From assembly GCA_045117315.1 (NCBI GenBank), contig JBGUNJ010000041.1:1-28428 (forward strand): 28,428 nt of DNA. Direction: 5' to 3'. Within the stretch, counting starts at the first letter, position 1; each line of letters starts with the position of its first letter. The position numbers and the translations under genes are program-made. This document shows, piece by piece, positions 16,224 through 24,402 of this stretch. The notes beneath the pieces are model-generated. The model was not told where the DNA came from, did not search any database, and saw only the letters and a program-made list of their open reading frames with translations. Origin of the DNA: CAG-791 sp045117315 (GTDB lineage: Bacteria > Bacillota > Clostridia > Lachnospirales > Lachnospiraceae).

Positions 16224-16757
16224 ATGAATGAAGATATGCTGAACGTTTTTTTGAACAGGCACAGCGTCTGCAGCTACACCGGGGAGAAAATCCCTATGGA
16301 AAAGCTGAACATGATCATCATGGCAGGACTTTCATCCGCGTCAGGGAGCGCAATCAGACCCTGGGAACTGATCGTCGTGCGTGACAAACAGAAGCTGATC
16401 GACATGTCCGGATGCCGTCTCCGGGGGACTTCCCGCATGCTCGCGGGAGCTGATGCCGCTATCATCGTCGTCGCTGATGAAAGCCGCTCGGATGTCTGGG
16501 TGGAAGACAGCGCCATTGTGATGGCCAATATGCATCTGATGGCTTCCGCAATCGGTGTAGGAAGCTGCTGGATTCAGGGAAGGCTGAGGGAAGCGATCGA
16601 CGGAGAATCGACCGAGGATTATCTGCGCTGCCTGCTCCAGTTTCCCTCAGAGTGCCGCCTTGAGGCAATCCTGTCCCTGGGAATGCCCGATGAGGAGTTT
16701 CCGATGAGGTCACCCGAGAGTCTCCCCTTTGAAAAGGTCCATATCAACAAATATTGA
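16224..16757 (+). CDS. Short nitroreductase-family flavoprotein
   Basis: A 177-residue protein of the nitroreductase fold, at the short end of the family. The N-terminal FMN contact RHSVCSYTGEKI corresponds to the usual RRSxRxF, but the second Arg is Cys here. SGSAIRPWELIVVRD (middle), AIGVGSCWIQG and LSLGMPDEEFP match the family pattern. Members use FMN and NAD(P)H to reduce nitro compounds, quinones or enones; the substrate is unknown. GGAGGG lies seven bases before the ATG. It is 79 bases behind the nuclease gene, in the same direction, and may be cotranscribed. A bidirectional terminator follows. Confidence 0.88.
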   Translation: MNEDMLNVFLNRHSVCSYTGEKIPMEKLNMIIMAGLSSASGSAIRPWELIVVRDKQKLIDMSGCRLRGTSRMLAGADAAIIVVADESRSDVWVEDSAIVMANMHLMASAIGVGSCWIQGRLREAIDGESTEDYLRCLLQFPSECRLEAILSLGMPDEEFPMRSPESLPFEKVHINKY

Positions 16758-16859
16758 CCGGGAGCGCGGCAGAGTTTCAAATGCGGCAGGCACCACCAGG
16801 TAAGGTTCCTGACGCTGGCATCAGGAATTAACAAACAGCAGTAAGCTGTAAAATAAATG

Positions 16860-16907
16860 AAAAAATGTCATCCCGCCGGTTCTCAAAACCGGGGGATGAC
16901 ATTTTTT
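16860..16907. terminator. Bidirectional terminator between nitroreductase and lipoprotein genes
   Basis: AAAAAATGTCATCCC and GGGATGACATTTTTT pair, with inner GCCGG/CCGGG and loop TTCTCAAAA. It ends the plus-strand gene (ends 16757) and the minus-strand lipoprotein gene (ends 16986). Confidence 0.9.
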
Positions 16908-16985
16908 ATGAGCTATGGAGTCTTTTGTCTTTCGGGTATTTCAAGCGCCGCTGGGAATTTTCACTCTGGAAACTCATCCAGCCAC

Positions 16986-17954
16986 TCACTTCTCATTTAT
17001 CGCTGCTTCCAGAGCGTCATGAGCGGCCTTCCAGTTTTCCAGGACATTCTTGTCCGAGACAGCGGCTTTGGCAGTTTCCAGACAGCCGGCATCACTGAGT
17101 ACGCCCTCGATATCAGTAAAGCTGTCGAGCATAGTTTCCACATCGTAGGAGATGAAAGACCAGTTGCTCTGCAGGTTTTTCTGCTGCTCATCGGACAGTC
17201 TCTTGTATTCTGCCTCAACGGCTTTTAAGAGAACTGCCTGGTCAGCTTTTCCCGCGCCTGCCTGGTTGGACCAGTCCAGAATCTGTGTGGCTGCTGCAGC
17301 CGCATGCAGGGAACTGCCGGTGGACTGCCCCCAGCCTGTGCACTGGACAAGAGCCTCGGAGAGCAGGGATTCCTTCAGGCTGGTGTCTTCGCCTGTGCGC
17401 TCGGGGACACCATCCTGCAGGGCGGCGGCGGCAGTTTTCTCACCCTCAGATTCCGAGGGGGCTGAAACCGGGGGAACAGAGGGAACAGAGGGAAGCCCGG
17501 GGAGAGCCGGAGCAGCGCTTGTGGCGCCGGTGGCTCCTGAATCGGACAAATCCGGGGCTGCGCCCGTGGTGCCGGTGGTCCCTGAATCGGACAGATCCGA
17601 AGCAGTGCTCGTGGTGCCGGTGGCTCCTGAATCAGACAGATCCGAAGCAGTATCAGAAACGGTGGCGTCCTCCTGCGCGTTTTCCGGGAGCGGATCCGAC
17701 AATTCGGAAGTGCTTCCAAAAACAACGGGGAGCTGGTCGTCAGTGCCAAACAGCAGAGCTTCTTCAGCATCCGAAGAGGTCGAGGCATCCGGGGCGGAGT
17801 TGTCTGCAGAAGAGATTCCGGAAGAGGATGTCTCTTCAACTGCTGAGGGTGTTGTCACACTGCTCTTGCCGCATCCGGATGCGGCTGCTGCGACTGTAGC
17901 TGCGAGCACAATGGAAAAAGCAGTTCTTGTGATAATCAGGCCTGTTTTTTTCAC
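16986..17954 (-). CDS. Lipoprotein with repeat-built low-complexity stalk
   Basis: A 322-residue protein. The signal sequence ends in the lipobox ASGC (C28). An Asp/Ser/Thr/Gly-rich stalk (about 30-175) includes three 15-residue repeats of the form ASDLSDSGATGTTST. A helical C-terminal domain follows (about 190-322), with ALVQCTGWGQSTGSSLHAAAAATQILDW and NLQSNWSFISYDVETMLDSF. I do not recognise a named family for the C-terminal domain. The product is likely anchored to the membrane and extends through the cell wall. It is encoded just downstream of a second lipoprotein gene on the same strand. Confidence 0.78.
   Translation of the reverse strand: MKKTGLIITRTAFSIVLAATVAAAASGCGKSSVTTPSAVEETSSSGISSADNSAPDASTSSDAEEALLFGTDDQLPVVFGSTSELSDPLPENAQEDATVSDTASDLSDSGATGTTSTASDLSDSGTTGTTGAAPDLSDSGATGATSAAPALPGLPSVPSVPPVSAPSESEGEKTAAAALQDGVPERTGEDTSLKESLLSEALVQCTGWGQSTGSSLHAAAAATQILDWSNQAGAGKADQAVLLKAVEAEYKRLSDEQQKNLQSNWSFISYDVETMLDSFTDIEGVLSDAGCLETAKAAVSDKNVLENWKAAHDALEAAINEK
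17507..17650 (-). repeat. 45-bp tandem repeats in the lipoprotein gene
   Basis: Three copies encode SDLSDSGATGTTS-like 15-mers and keep the reading frame. Related shorter pieces flank them. Confidence 0.85.
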
Positions 17955-18124
17955 GTTATTGTCCTCTCTTTAATTGCTTTCGCTTATCCTGTGACCGGCA
18001 TCTCAGACATGCTGGTTCATGATTGAAACAGAAACCGCACCAGCTGGAAAACAGAATCCGCAGATGACTTTCTGCAGAGTGTCTTCTGCCGGAATCAGAA
18101 ATCCGGGTCATATAAGCGGCGAAA

Positions 18125-19354
18125 TCAGGTATCCGAATCGTCAAATTCATCGGCTGTATCAGAAGTGCTGTCGTCACTGCTGTCATCGTCCAGGTCGTCA
18201 TCTGAAGTCGCATTGGAGGAATTTGATGTCGAATTCGTTGACTGTGATCCGGTATTCTTGGCAGCATTTGAAGGCTGGTCATAAGGTTCTGTGTACAGAT
18301 GGCCGCCAAAAGGATCGGAAGCAGTGCTTCCCGCGGGAGTCACGAACAAATCGGGTGAATTGGTGTTTGAACCAGTGCTGCTGTTAGTCCTGTTGGTGGG
18401 GGTTGTGCTGGTGCTGCTGGTCCTGTTGGCGGGAGTTGTGCCGGTGCTGCCGGTCCTGTTGTTAGTGGTGTTGCCATTGTTTGTGCCGGTGCTGTTAGTT
18501 CTGTTGCCGGTGTTGTTTGTTCCGGTACTGTTAGTGCCGGTGCTGTTAGTCCTGTTGCCGGTGTTTGTACCGGTGCTGCCGTTCGTGTTGCTGCCGCTGT
18601 TTGTACCTGTTGTGGCGTTTGTCCTGTTGCCGGTGCTTGCGCCTGCAGTGCCGTTTGTTCCGTTAACTGTGCCGGTGGAGTTCTGTCCGGTCTGAGACCC
18701 TGCGGGAACGCCGGAATTGGAATTCTGCCCGGCTGTAGTACCGGAAGTGGTAGTACCTGCGGGAACGCCGGAATTGGAATTCTGTCCGGATGTAGTACCG
18801 GAGGTGGTTCCTGCGGGGACGCCGGAATTGGAATTCTGTCCGGCCGTAGTGCCGGAGGTGGTATTACCGGCAGGGACGCCGGAGTTGGAATTCTGTCCGG
18901 CTGTAGTGCCGGAGGTGGTTCCTGCGGGATCGGTCGAGCCGGAATTCTGCCCGCTCCTGAATCTCTCAGGCACAGAGGAGTCCTGCCCGTTCTGACCATC
19001 GGGAATTACGGCCTGACTGTTTCCGCTCGCAGGGGAAGTCGTCGTATTACTGTTGCCGGTCTGATTCGCACTGCCGGATGAAGGAGATCCGGATGTCGAC
19101 GCAGGATCATTTAAGGGAGTGATGCTTGTATTACTGCCGTTGTTTGTGCCTGAACCGACAGCTTTTGTTGTTGTAGTGGTTGAGGGCTCTTCCGTCCCGG
19201 GCTTTCCGATCGGCGTGGAGCTGGCATTGGGGGACGTCTGAAAAGAAGGCGCCTCTTTAATCTCTTTGTGTCCGCACCCTGCGGCAGCAGTGACAGCTGC
19301 TGCCAGTGCCAGAGCACAGGTGATCTTTGTGACTTTGCGGAAAATAATATTCAC
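18125..19354 (-). CDS. Lipoprotein made almost entirely of low-complexity repeats
   Basis: A 409-residue protein. I take the GTG at 19354 as start because AAAGGA precedes it and a signal peptide with lipobox AAGC (C27) follows; an upstream in-frame ATG at 19426 lacks these. After the lipid anchor the chain is Ser/Thr/Asn/Gly-rich. Four to five copies of a 17-to-19-residue unit GTTAGQNSNSGVPAGT occur (about 165-235), then a long N/T/G/S stretch, and an acidic tail with DDDLDDDSSDD. No enzymatic domain is recognisable. It may be a flexible cell-wall-spanning anchor. It sits 170 bases upstream of the other lipoprotein gene and may share a transcript with it. Confidence 0.75.
   Translation of the reverse strand: MNIIFRKVTKITCALALAAAVTAAAGCGHKEIKEAPSFQTSPNASSTPIGKPGTEEPSTTTTTKAVGSGTNNGSNTSITPLNDPASTSGSPSSGSANQTGNSNTTTSPASGNSQAVIPDGQNGQDSSVPERFRSGQNSGSTDPAGTTSGTTAGQNSNSGVPAGNTTSGTTAGQNSNSGVPAGTTSGTTSGQNSNSGVPAGTTTSGTTAGQNSNSGVPAGSQTGQNSTGTVNGTNGTAGASTGNRTNATTGTNSGSNTNGSTGTNTGNRTNSTGTNSTGTNNTGNRTNSTGTNNGNTTNNRTGSTGTTPANRTSSTSTTPTNRTNSSTGSNTNSPDLFVTPAGSTASDPFGGHLYTEPYDQPSNAAKNTGSQSTNSTSNSSNATSDDDLDDDSSDDSTSDTADEFDDSDT
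18340..18930 (-). repeat. In-frame repeat array in the lipoprotein gene
   Basis: Two repeat classes occur: 51-57-bp units coding GQNSNSGVPAG at about 18700-18930, and shorter Asn-Arg-Thr/Gly-Thr-Asn units (TGNRTNSTGTN) at about 18340-18690. Confidence 0.9.
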
Positions 19355-19799
19355 GATCTGAATCCTTTCTGAATGAGTACTTTCTGAAAGAGTGCTGCTT
19401 ATGTGTAAATCCAAATCTATGGTCATTAGGGAAGATCATGGAATCTGCAGAGAAAAAACCGGATCGGTTAATCCTGCTGCAACCCTTATTATTTCACTTG
19501 TTCATAAAAATGTAAACGCAATAAATAATCTCCGGTTACAAAAATACAGCATTTATCCGGGTTTTCTTTATAACAATTAGTCAAAACGCTCTGTAAAGAA
19601 GAGAAAAGCTTCTTTTCAAAAGTTTCTTTAATCAAAAACTTCTTTAATCAAGAAACTTCTTTAATCAAAAACTTCTTTAATCAAAAAGCGTCTTTAATCA
19701 AATGATTCTGTACGCTATACTCATAACCATAAGTGCAGTCAAAGCAATGCGGCTGTGGATACGGGCTTGGGACAGCATATAAAATCGGGAGAGTAAAAA
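19355..19799. other. Divergent spacer (445 bases) with AT-rich repeats
   Basis: The gap between the lipoprotein gene and the PHP gene contains the 17-bp repeat array at 19621-19703. TATACT at 19716-19721 is a possible -10 for the PHP gene; the -35 would fall inside the last repeat. No supportable gene. Confidence 0.5.
19621..19703. repeat. 16-17-bp AT-rich tandem repeat, five copies
   Basis: ACTTCTTTAATCAAAAA and variants start near 19621, 19638, 19655, 19671 and 19688, about 100 bases upstream of the PHP gene. Confidence 0.92.
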
Positions 19800-20639
19800 A
19801 TGATCAGAGGTAATTTTCACACGCATACCGTTTTCTGCGACGGAAAGAACACCGCGGAGGAAATGGCCGGACAGGCGCTGCTGCTGGGGTTTACCCATCT
19901 GGGTTTTTCAGGCCACATGGATCCGGATATCACCATGGATCTCGCCGCCTATGACAAAAAGATCCGTTTCCTTCAGGAGGAGTACAGGGGGCGTGTCGAC
20001 ATTCTGCGCGGAGTGGAACTTGACGGGCTCTTTGTGCCGCGGGACGAGAATGAGAAGGCGCTCCTGGATGATATGGAATATCTGATCGGCTCGACCCACT
20101 TTATCGAATCTCCGTCGGGCGGAGACCCTGGATGTGTAGATGATACTCCCGGGAGGCTGGAAAAGTTCTGCCGGGAGGAGTTCGGCGGAGACTACTACCG
20201 TCTGGCAAAGGCTTATTATGAGCTGGAGGCGGAAATCTATGAACGGACCCGCTGCACGTTTGTCGGGCACTTTGACCTGGTGACACGTTTTAATGATCAG
20301 ATGCAGGTCATTGATGAGAATGACCGCCGCTATACATCGCCGGCACTGGAGACCATGGAGTATCTCGTCTCGAAGGGCCTTCCCTTTGAGATCAATTGCG
20401 GAGCAGTAAACCGGGGCCGGAAGGCGGAACTGTATCCAAACCGCTTCTTATTGAAAAACCTTCGTCAGATGGGCGGCGAGATCCTGATCAACTCGGACGC
20501 CCACCAGAAAGAACTCCTGAACGGAGGATTTGACATCGCGGCCAGAACCGCGGTCGAATGCAGATTCACCCATACGCTGTTTCTGGAGCATGGGGAAAGC
20601 GGAAAAGTACAGTTCCGGTATGTTCCATTGGAGGACTAA
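19800..20639 (+). CDS. PHP-domain histidinol-phosphatase family protein
   Basis: A 279-residue metal-dependent phosphoesterase. The PHP motifs are NFHTHTVFCDG (H7, H9, D14), SGHMD (H39), EVDG-like GVELDG, STHF, VGHFD and INSDAHQ. This pattern matches the HisJ/HisK histidinol-phosphate phosphatase group, which acts in the penultimate steps of histidine synthesis, though many PHP proteins of this type have other phosphoester substrates. No other his gene is in the window, so the pathway is an inference. GGGAGAG lies before the ATG at 19800. It stands alone and converges with the CotH gene 76 bases away. Confidence 0.88.
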   Translation: MIRGNFHTHTVFCDGKNTAEEMAGQALLLGFTHLGFSGHMDPDITMDLAAYDKKIRFLQEEYRGRVDILRGVELDGLFVPRDENEKALLDDMEYLIGSTHFIESPSGGDPGCVDDTPGRLEKFCREEFGGDYYRLAKAYYELEAEIYERTRCTFVGHFDLVTRFNDQMQVIDENDRRYTSPALETMEYLVSKGLPFEINCGAVNRGRKAELYPNRFLLKNLRQMGGEILINSDAHQKELLNGGFDIAARTAVECRFTHTLFLEHGESGKVQFRYVPLED

Positions 20640-20715
20640 ACGAAGGACAAACGAAGGACTTTATAAACTGACAGACTAAACTAAGAGAGACGAAACAGCT
20701 TTCACTCCGGCTCTG

Positions 20716-22725
20716 TCAGGGAATGTAGACGGGGTCGAATTCCATATCCTGGTAGATTGGAGTGTCGGGCGACAGCAGGTTTCCGTCGGCATCGGACCAG
20801 CCGGTGATAAAACCGTTGGCTTCCCGCTGGGGCGTGGACTGCTTTTCTCCGTAGTCGTAGGTCGGCAGAAATCCCATGGTTTCGCCGTCGCGGACATAAT
20901 AGGAAAAGTCGTCCCAGGCGAAGTGGAAGACCAGCTTGTGGAAACTGTCCGGGTCGGAGTAATAATCATGCAGGAACTGTACGCGTGTCTCCATCAGGGT
21001 GCGGACCATATCGACCCTCTCCTCATAATTGAGATCCTTGTGCCAGCGAAAATAGTTGACATTTGTGACCGCTTCGAGCCGGTCCGCAGTCTTGTCATAT
21101 TCATTTTTGAGCAGGTCACGGATGACGGGCTCAAGCTCTTCGAGATAGATTCTGGACACCATGGCCGCGAAATCGGGGTCTTTCCCCATCCGGTGAAGCC
21201 ACCTTTTCCGGCCGTCTTTGAGCCAGAGGGTCTGCGCGGAGGTCTTGTAGTACTCGCCGCAGTTCATGTTGCCCAGGCAGAGGTCGAAATCCCACACGGG
21301 GCCGCAGTAGAGCAGGGGATCTCCCGGCTTTTTATAAAAATAAAAACTATAGAACTCGTCGTCGGACTGGACGAAAAAGTCCTGGATCAGATACATGCGG
21401 GCCCAGGATTCCATATCAAAATAGTCGAAGCAGGACAGGCCGGTATCCTCATTGATCCAGTCCTTTGAAAAAAGAGCTTTTTCAGCCGCGCGTACATAGT
21501 CGGCTATATAATTGTATTCCCCGACAGAAGGCTGCTGCGGCGACGCGATGTCCACGTGGTGGGTATCTGTCGAGAACCATACATCCTCCTTGGAGTAGCG
21601 GTCGTCCAGTTCCAGAAGATAGCCTCCGGTAATGTCGGCGGGATCATTTTCCCAGGAATAGGCGACGGATTTATGGCCGCTTTTATCGGTCTCCTGAACG
21701 ATTGCCTCAACATTTCCCTGCTCAGCCTGTTCGGAGTTGACCTTCTCATTTTCTTTGTCCAGATTTGTGATCTTTACCGATCCGCCGTTGACATTGAGCC
21801 GCTGTGTCAGAAGATACAGACTCTGATAGCGGCCGTTGAGGTAGAGATTTACGAAGCGGGTCTGGGGTGTGTACTCAAGGCCCAGTCTTTGTGCGGCCAG
21901 GAAGGCATAGTACTGGCGGGTCTGGGTGGAATCCCAGAAATTCGCAATCAGGGCGTATTTTCTGCAGCTGTCCATTCCCAGAAGGACGTTTTCTTCATCC
22001 ATATTGAGGTTATAGGGCCGTTTGTCCAGGGACCAGGTGCTGTTGCCCCTGCCTTTGATGACACAGGTCCCGCTGCTCTCAGGGCTGCCGTCGGTCTTAA
22101 AGATCCGGTAGACCGCGGTCTCCTCTGTCTCGTGATGCTTGTCGCCGTCGATGGCTTCCATCGAACCGCTCTCGGTCTCGATGTACATGGAGGGGACGCC
22201 TTTGGTATATATAAAGACGACCTCTTCGCTGCCCAGGGAGTTTTCGTCACTGTCCACAATACTGAAAGAATAATGCACATTCTCCGGAAAAACGGGGAGT
22301 TTCTCTCCTGAATGAAAAGATCCGGAGATCTTTTTTTTGCCGCTTTCCCTGCTCCCTTCGCCGCTTTCTTTGATGACCAGAGTCTCCCCGCTGTTCATTT
22401 TCAGATAGAGGGCCTTATTCATTTCAGCGGGCACATAGGCATAGCAGATATCCGTATCCTCGTCCCGGGTGAGCCGGAAAGAGACCTCCTCTGCCTCGTG
22501 TCCGGGGTCGGGCACGGGATTATCCAGAATGCGGGTCTCGGCTTTTCCGCAGAAAGACAGACCATCAAAACCGGAGGGATAGTCCTCGGGACGGGCCTGG
22601 GGATCCAGCAGCCAGTTGGGATTTTTGACATACTCGCTCTCGACCCGCGCGCACAGCACAAACACAGCTGTCATGGCAGCCAGAATCACGAGTGGAATAA
22701 AGTGGTTATATGTTTTCTTTTTCAT
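20716..22725 (-). CDS. CotH-kinase family membrane-anchored protein (paralogue 1)
   Basis: A 669-residue protein with an N-terminal anchor (about 8-26). Motifs of the CotH kinase family: MYIETESGSMEAIDGDK (180-196), GRGNSTWSLDKRPYNL (225-240), LYLLTQRLN (303-311) and the catalytic GPVWDFD (475-481). CotH of Bacillus is a secretory-pathway-type kinase that phosphorylates spore-coat proteins; this copy looks extracytoplasmic. A small beta-rich C-terminus with TMGFLPTYDYGE follows, shared with paralogue 2 (GFLPLPEYGE). The start codon has only a weak ribosome-binding site. It is 122 bases downstream of the DUF1284 gene on the same strand. Substrate unknown. Confidence 0.9.
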   Translation of the reverse strand: MKKKTYNHFIPLVILAAMTAVFVLCARVESEYVKNPNWLLDPQARPEDYPSGFDGLSFCGKAETRILDNPVPDPGHEAEEVSFRLTRDEDTDICYAYVPAEMNKALYLKMNSGETLVIKESGEGSRESGKKKISGSFHSGEKLPVFPENVHYSFSIVDSDENSLGSEEVVFIYTKGVPSMYIETESGSMEAIDGDKHHETEETAVYRIFKTDGSPESSGTCVIKGRGNSTWSLDKRPYNLNMDEENVLLGMDSCRKYALIANFWDSTQTRQYYAFLAAQRLGLEYTPQTRFVNLYLNGRYQSLYLLTQRLNVNGGSVKITNLDKENEKVNSEQAEQGNVEAIVQETDKSGHKSVAYSWENDPADITGGYLLELDDRYSKEDVWFSTDTHHVDIASPQQPSVGEYNYIADYVRAAEKALFSKDWINEDTGLSCFDYFDMESWARMYLIQDFFVQSDDEFYSFYFYKKPGDPLLYCGPVWDFDLCLGNMNCGEYYKTSAQTLWLKDGRKRWLHRMGKDPDFAAMVSRIYLEELEPVIRDLLKNEYDKTADRLEAVTNVNYFRWHKDLNYEERVDMVRTLMETRVQFLHDYYSDPDSFHKLVFHFAWDDFSYYVRDGETMGFLPTYDYGEKQSTPQREANGFITGWSDADGNLLSPDTPIYQDMEFDPVYIP

Positions 22726-22777
22726 AAATTGATTACACCGGAATTATTTAATCTGATCTCTTTTAAGGCCGGGCGGG

Positions 22778-22880
22778 GCCGGAACCATTTTTTTTACAAT
22801 CGGCTATGTGACCGGTCAGTGCCGGAGCCATTCTTTTCCAATCTGGTTTATGGCTGGTCAGTGCCGGAACCGTTCCTGTC
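22778..22880 (-). repeat. 42-43-bp tandem repeat spanning the end of the DUF1284 gene
   Basis: Copies at 22778-22820 and 22821-22862, and a partial third at 22863-22880, share GCCGGAACCATT...GGTCAGT. The last eight codons of the DUF1284 gene (GSGTDQP region) come from this array, so the array may have changed the protein's end. Confidence 0.8.
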
Positions 22881-23378
22881 GTGATCAGGATTGTGACAGA
22901 TTTCCATGCAGAGCGAAAACCACTGGCAGCCGGGGCAGCAGGCCTTGAGAAGCTCCGGGCTCATCGGGGGAAAATCTGAGTTTTTCTGCCAACCGGCCAG
23001 CAGCTGGCCGTATTTATAACCCGAAGCCTGCAGGACAAGCTGGTCGAACAGGGCGGGCTTGCCGGAAGAACACTGATCTTCTAGGCAGTTGGGGCAGCTT
23101 TCGCAGAGGTCGTCGGAGCCCTCTGTCAATAGTATGCAGCAATGTCCCGACAGTGGCTTTTTTGCTGCGGAATCCGGTTTTTCCTCCGACGGCTCTGCAG
23201 AAACGGAGCTGAACCCCAGGAGCCCGGATACTTCCGTCATTTTTTCAATAAAGGCCGGGCTGTAGCCGTTTCCGCGGAAGTTTTGCAGGCAGAGCAGGTG
23301 ATGCGGCCGCAGGCGCACGACAGGATGCCTGCCCTCCTCCATAGAATCGTGTGCCCGAAAGACCGGAGCTGTTCCCAT
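22848..23378 (-). CDS. DUF1284 protein (cysteine-rich)
   Basis: A 176-residue protein. The DUF1284 signature VRLRPHHLLCLQNFRGNGYSPAF lies at about 21-43. The rest has clustered cysteines (CCILL, CESCPNC, CCPGCQWFSLCMEICHN) that could hold an iron-sulfur cluster, as proposed for the family; function is unknown. AGAGGA stands eight bases before the ATG. The minus-strand promoter at 23513-23542 probably drives it and the CotH gene behind it. Confidence 0.85.
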   Translation of the reverse strand: MGTAPVFRAHDSMEEGRHPVVRLRPHHLLCLQNFRGNGYSPAFIEKMTEVSGLLGFSSVSAEPSEEKPDSAAKKPLSGHCCILLTEGSDDLCESCPNCLEDQCSSGKPALFDQLVLQASGYKYGQLLAGWQKNSDFPPMSPELLKACCPGCQWFSLCMEICHNPDHDRNGSGTDQP

Positions 23379-23512
23379 AAATCAGTTCCTCTTATCTACA
23401 AGCCCCTGCCGGGGCATGAATTCAGTATACTGCGTTTTTGTCATGACTGGAAGACGACGGTAGCGGCGCCTTCCTCCCGAGTCCTTCCGGGCATTTTCTG
23501 AGCCACTGTTCT

Positions 23513-23542
23513 ATTATATCCAAATACGCAGGTAAGGGGCAA
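23513..23542 (-). promoter_or_regulatory. SigmaA promoter of the DUF1284-cotH1 unit
   Basis: On the minus strand TTGCCC (23537-23542), 18 bases and TATAAT (23513-23518). The perfect -10 and acceptable -35 point toward the DUF1284 gene, leaving a leader of about 130 bases. Confidence 0.65.
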
Positions 23543-23612
23543 TGCGTTTTTCGCAAATTCAAGCCATCGAGAGGGAATGAACAGTAAAGATCGAGGGGCT
23601 TGTGGCATAGCG

Positions 23613-23640
23613 TTGACTTCAGAAAGATAAATGCTATAAT
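23613..23640 (+). promoter_or_regulatory. SigmaA promoter of the sdpR-like gene
   Basis: TTGACT (23613-23618), 16 bases, TATAAT (23635-23640), directly followed by the operator at 23644-23663. Confidence 0.8.
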
Positions 23641-23643
23641 GGC

Positions 23644-23663
23644 ATTTAGAAAAATATCTAAAT
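23644..23663. promoter_or_regulatory. Operator for the sdpR-like repressor
   Basis: ATTTAGA and TCTAAAT form a perfect 7-bp inverted repeat with 6-base centre, overlapping the expected transcription start. The form and position fit autorepression by the ArsR-family protein encoded at 23813. Confidence 0.7.
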
Positions 23664-23812
23664 ACTATGTCGGGCGCGGCCCGGCCTGAAAACGCGGCAA
23701 CGCAGCAGGGCGGTGTTCAGACTGGAAAAGCGCTGTTAAATGCCGGCAGTAATACTGTTTTACATGACGGAGTTTTGGCTTACATAACACATGTTTTGGC
23801 TGAGGGGGAAAT

Positions 23813-24094
23813 ATGGCATTCGCGGAGACGTTCAAAGCTTTATCCGATCCTGCCAGAAGGCAGATTCTGGAGCTTTTGAAAGAGGGACCTATGTCTGCCG
23901 GAGAAATAGGGGCACATTTCGAAATGACCGGCGCGACTATGTCATATCATCTGAAAATCCTCAGGAAAGCAGACCTGGTATTTGAGAGCCGGGAGAAAAA
24001 TTTTATCTATTATCAGCTCAACGCGTCGGTGCTGGAGGAGATCCTGATGTGGATCACTTCACTCAGGGATGAGGCGAAAGAGGAGAATCCCTGA
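23813..24094 (+). CDS. ArsR-family autorepressor (SdpR-like)
   Basis: A 93-residue winged-helix protein. FKALSDPARRQILELLKEGPMSAGEIGAHF (about 7-36) and MTGATMSYHLKILRKADLV (38-56) form the HTH; YYQLNASVLEEILMWI is the dimer helix. It has no Cys or His metal site, and resembles SdpR, the repressor in the B. subtilis sdpRI pair that answers an extracellular toxin through SdpI. GAGGGGG lies just before the ATG. A fragment of the usual SdpI partner overlaps its end. Confidence 0.88.
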   Translation: MAFAETFKALSDPARRQILELLKEGPMSAGEIGAHFEMTGATMSYHLKILRKADLVFESREKNFIYYQLNASVLEEILMWITSLRDEAKEENP

Positions 24095-24263
24095 TTTGTC
24101 CGGAGATTTGTCCGGATATTTGTGGATGGCAGGCGGAATCCTGATGATCATACTGACCCTGGCCGGTCTCATGAAGCCGGAAGTCATGATCGCGATTCTC
24201 CTTATTATCAGTCTTGTGCCGTGCATCTACTCATGGTGGCTGCACTCCGCCAGGGGATATTGA
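24069..24263 (+). pseudogene. Probable remnant of an SdpI-family membrane protein
   Basis: A 64-residue frame that overlaps the repressor gene by 26 bases. It contains LSGYLWMAGGILMIILTLAGLM and MIAILLIISLVPCIYSWWL, two hydrophobic helices that resemble the C-terminal part of SdpI-family proteins, which end in a similar GxLxxxxG...P-xxYSxxL pattern. The DUF1648 region and other N-terminal helices expected of an SdpI (about 200 residues) are absent, so I take it as a deletion remnant; it could also be a functional mini-protein. A 28-bp repeat array begins inside its last codons, suggesting the repeat arose at the break. Confidence 0.5.
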
Positions 24264-24384
24264 CACGCTGCACTCCGCCGGGGGATATTGATACACGGCA
24301 TACCGCCGGGGAAATTGATACGCTGCACTTCGCCAGGGGATATTGACACGCTGCATACCTCCGGAAGGTATTGACACGCGGCGG
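24247..24384 (+). repeat. 28-bp tandem repeat, five copies
   Basis: Units CGCCAGGGGATATTGACACGC plus seven bases start at 24247, 24275, 24303, 24331 and 24359. Each carries TTGACA or TTGATA, a -35-like hexamer, but no -10 is at the right spacing in most copies. It fills the gap between the sdpI remnant and the second CotH gene. Confidence 0.92.
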
Positions 24385-24402
24385 CAGGAAGGGAAAAACT
24401 AT

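Larger units (their letters stand above)
23379..23812. other. Divergent control region of the DUF1284 and sdpR-like genes
   Basis: This 434-base gap contains promoters for both directions (23513-23542 minus, 23613-23640 plus), the operator at 23644-23663, a GCCCC-tgcc-GGGGC hairpin at 23402-23415, and a stretch (23555-23594) similar to the element at the left edge of the window. A 70-residue plus-strand frame from 23667 runs into the regulator out of frame and has no support. Confidence 0.55.

Noticed and set aside
23667..23879. 70-residue frame before the sdpR-like gene
   Set aside because: Runs out of frame into the repressor gene, with no ribosome-binding site; the promoter and operator belong to the repressor at 23813.
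24247..24384. CRISPR array
   Set aside because: 28-bp units are contiguous, without unique spacers, and no cas gene is present. The same applies to the other arrays.
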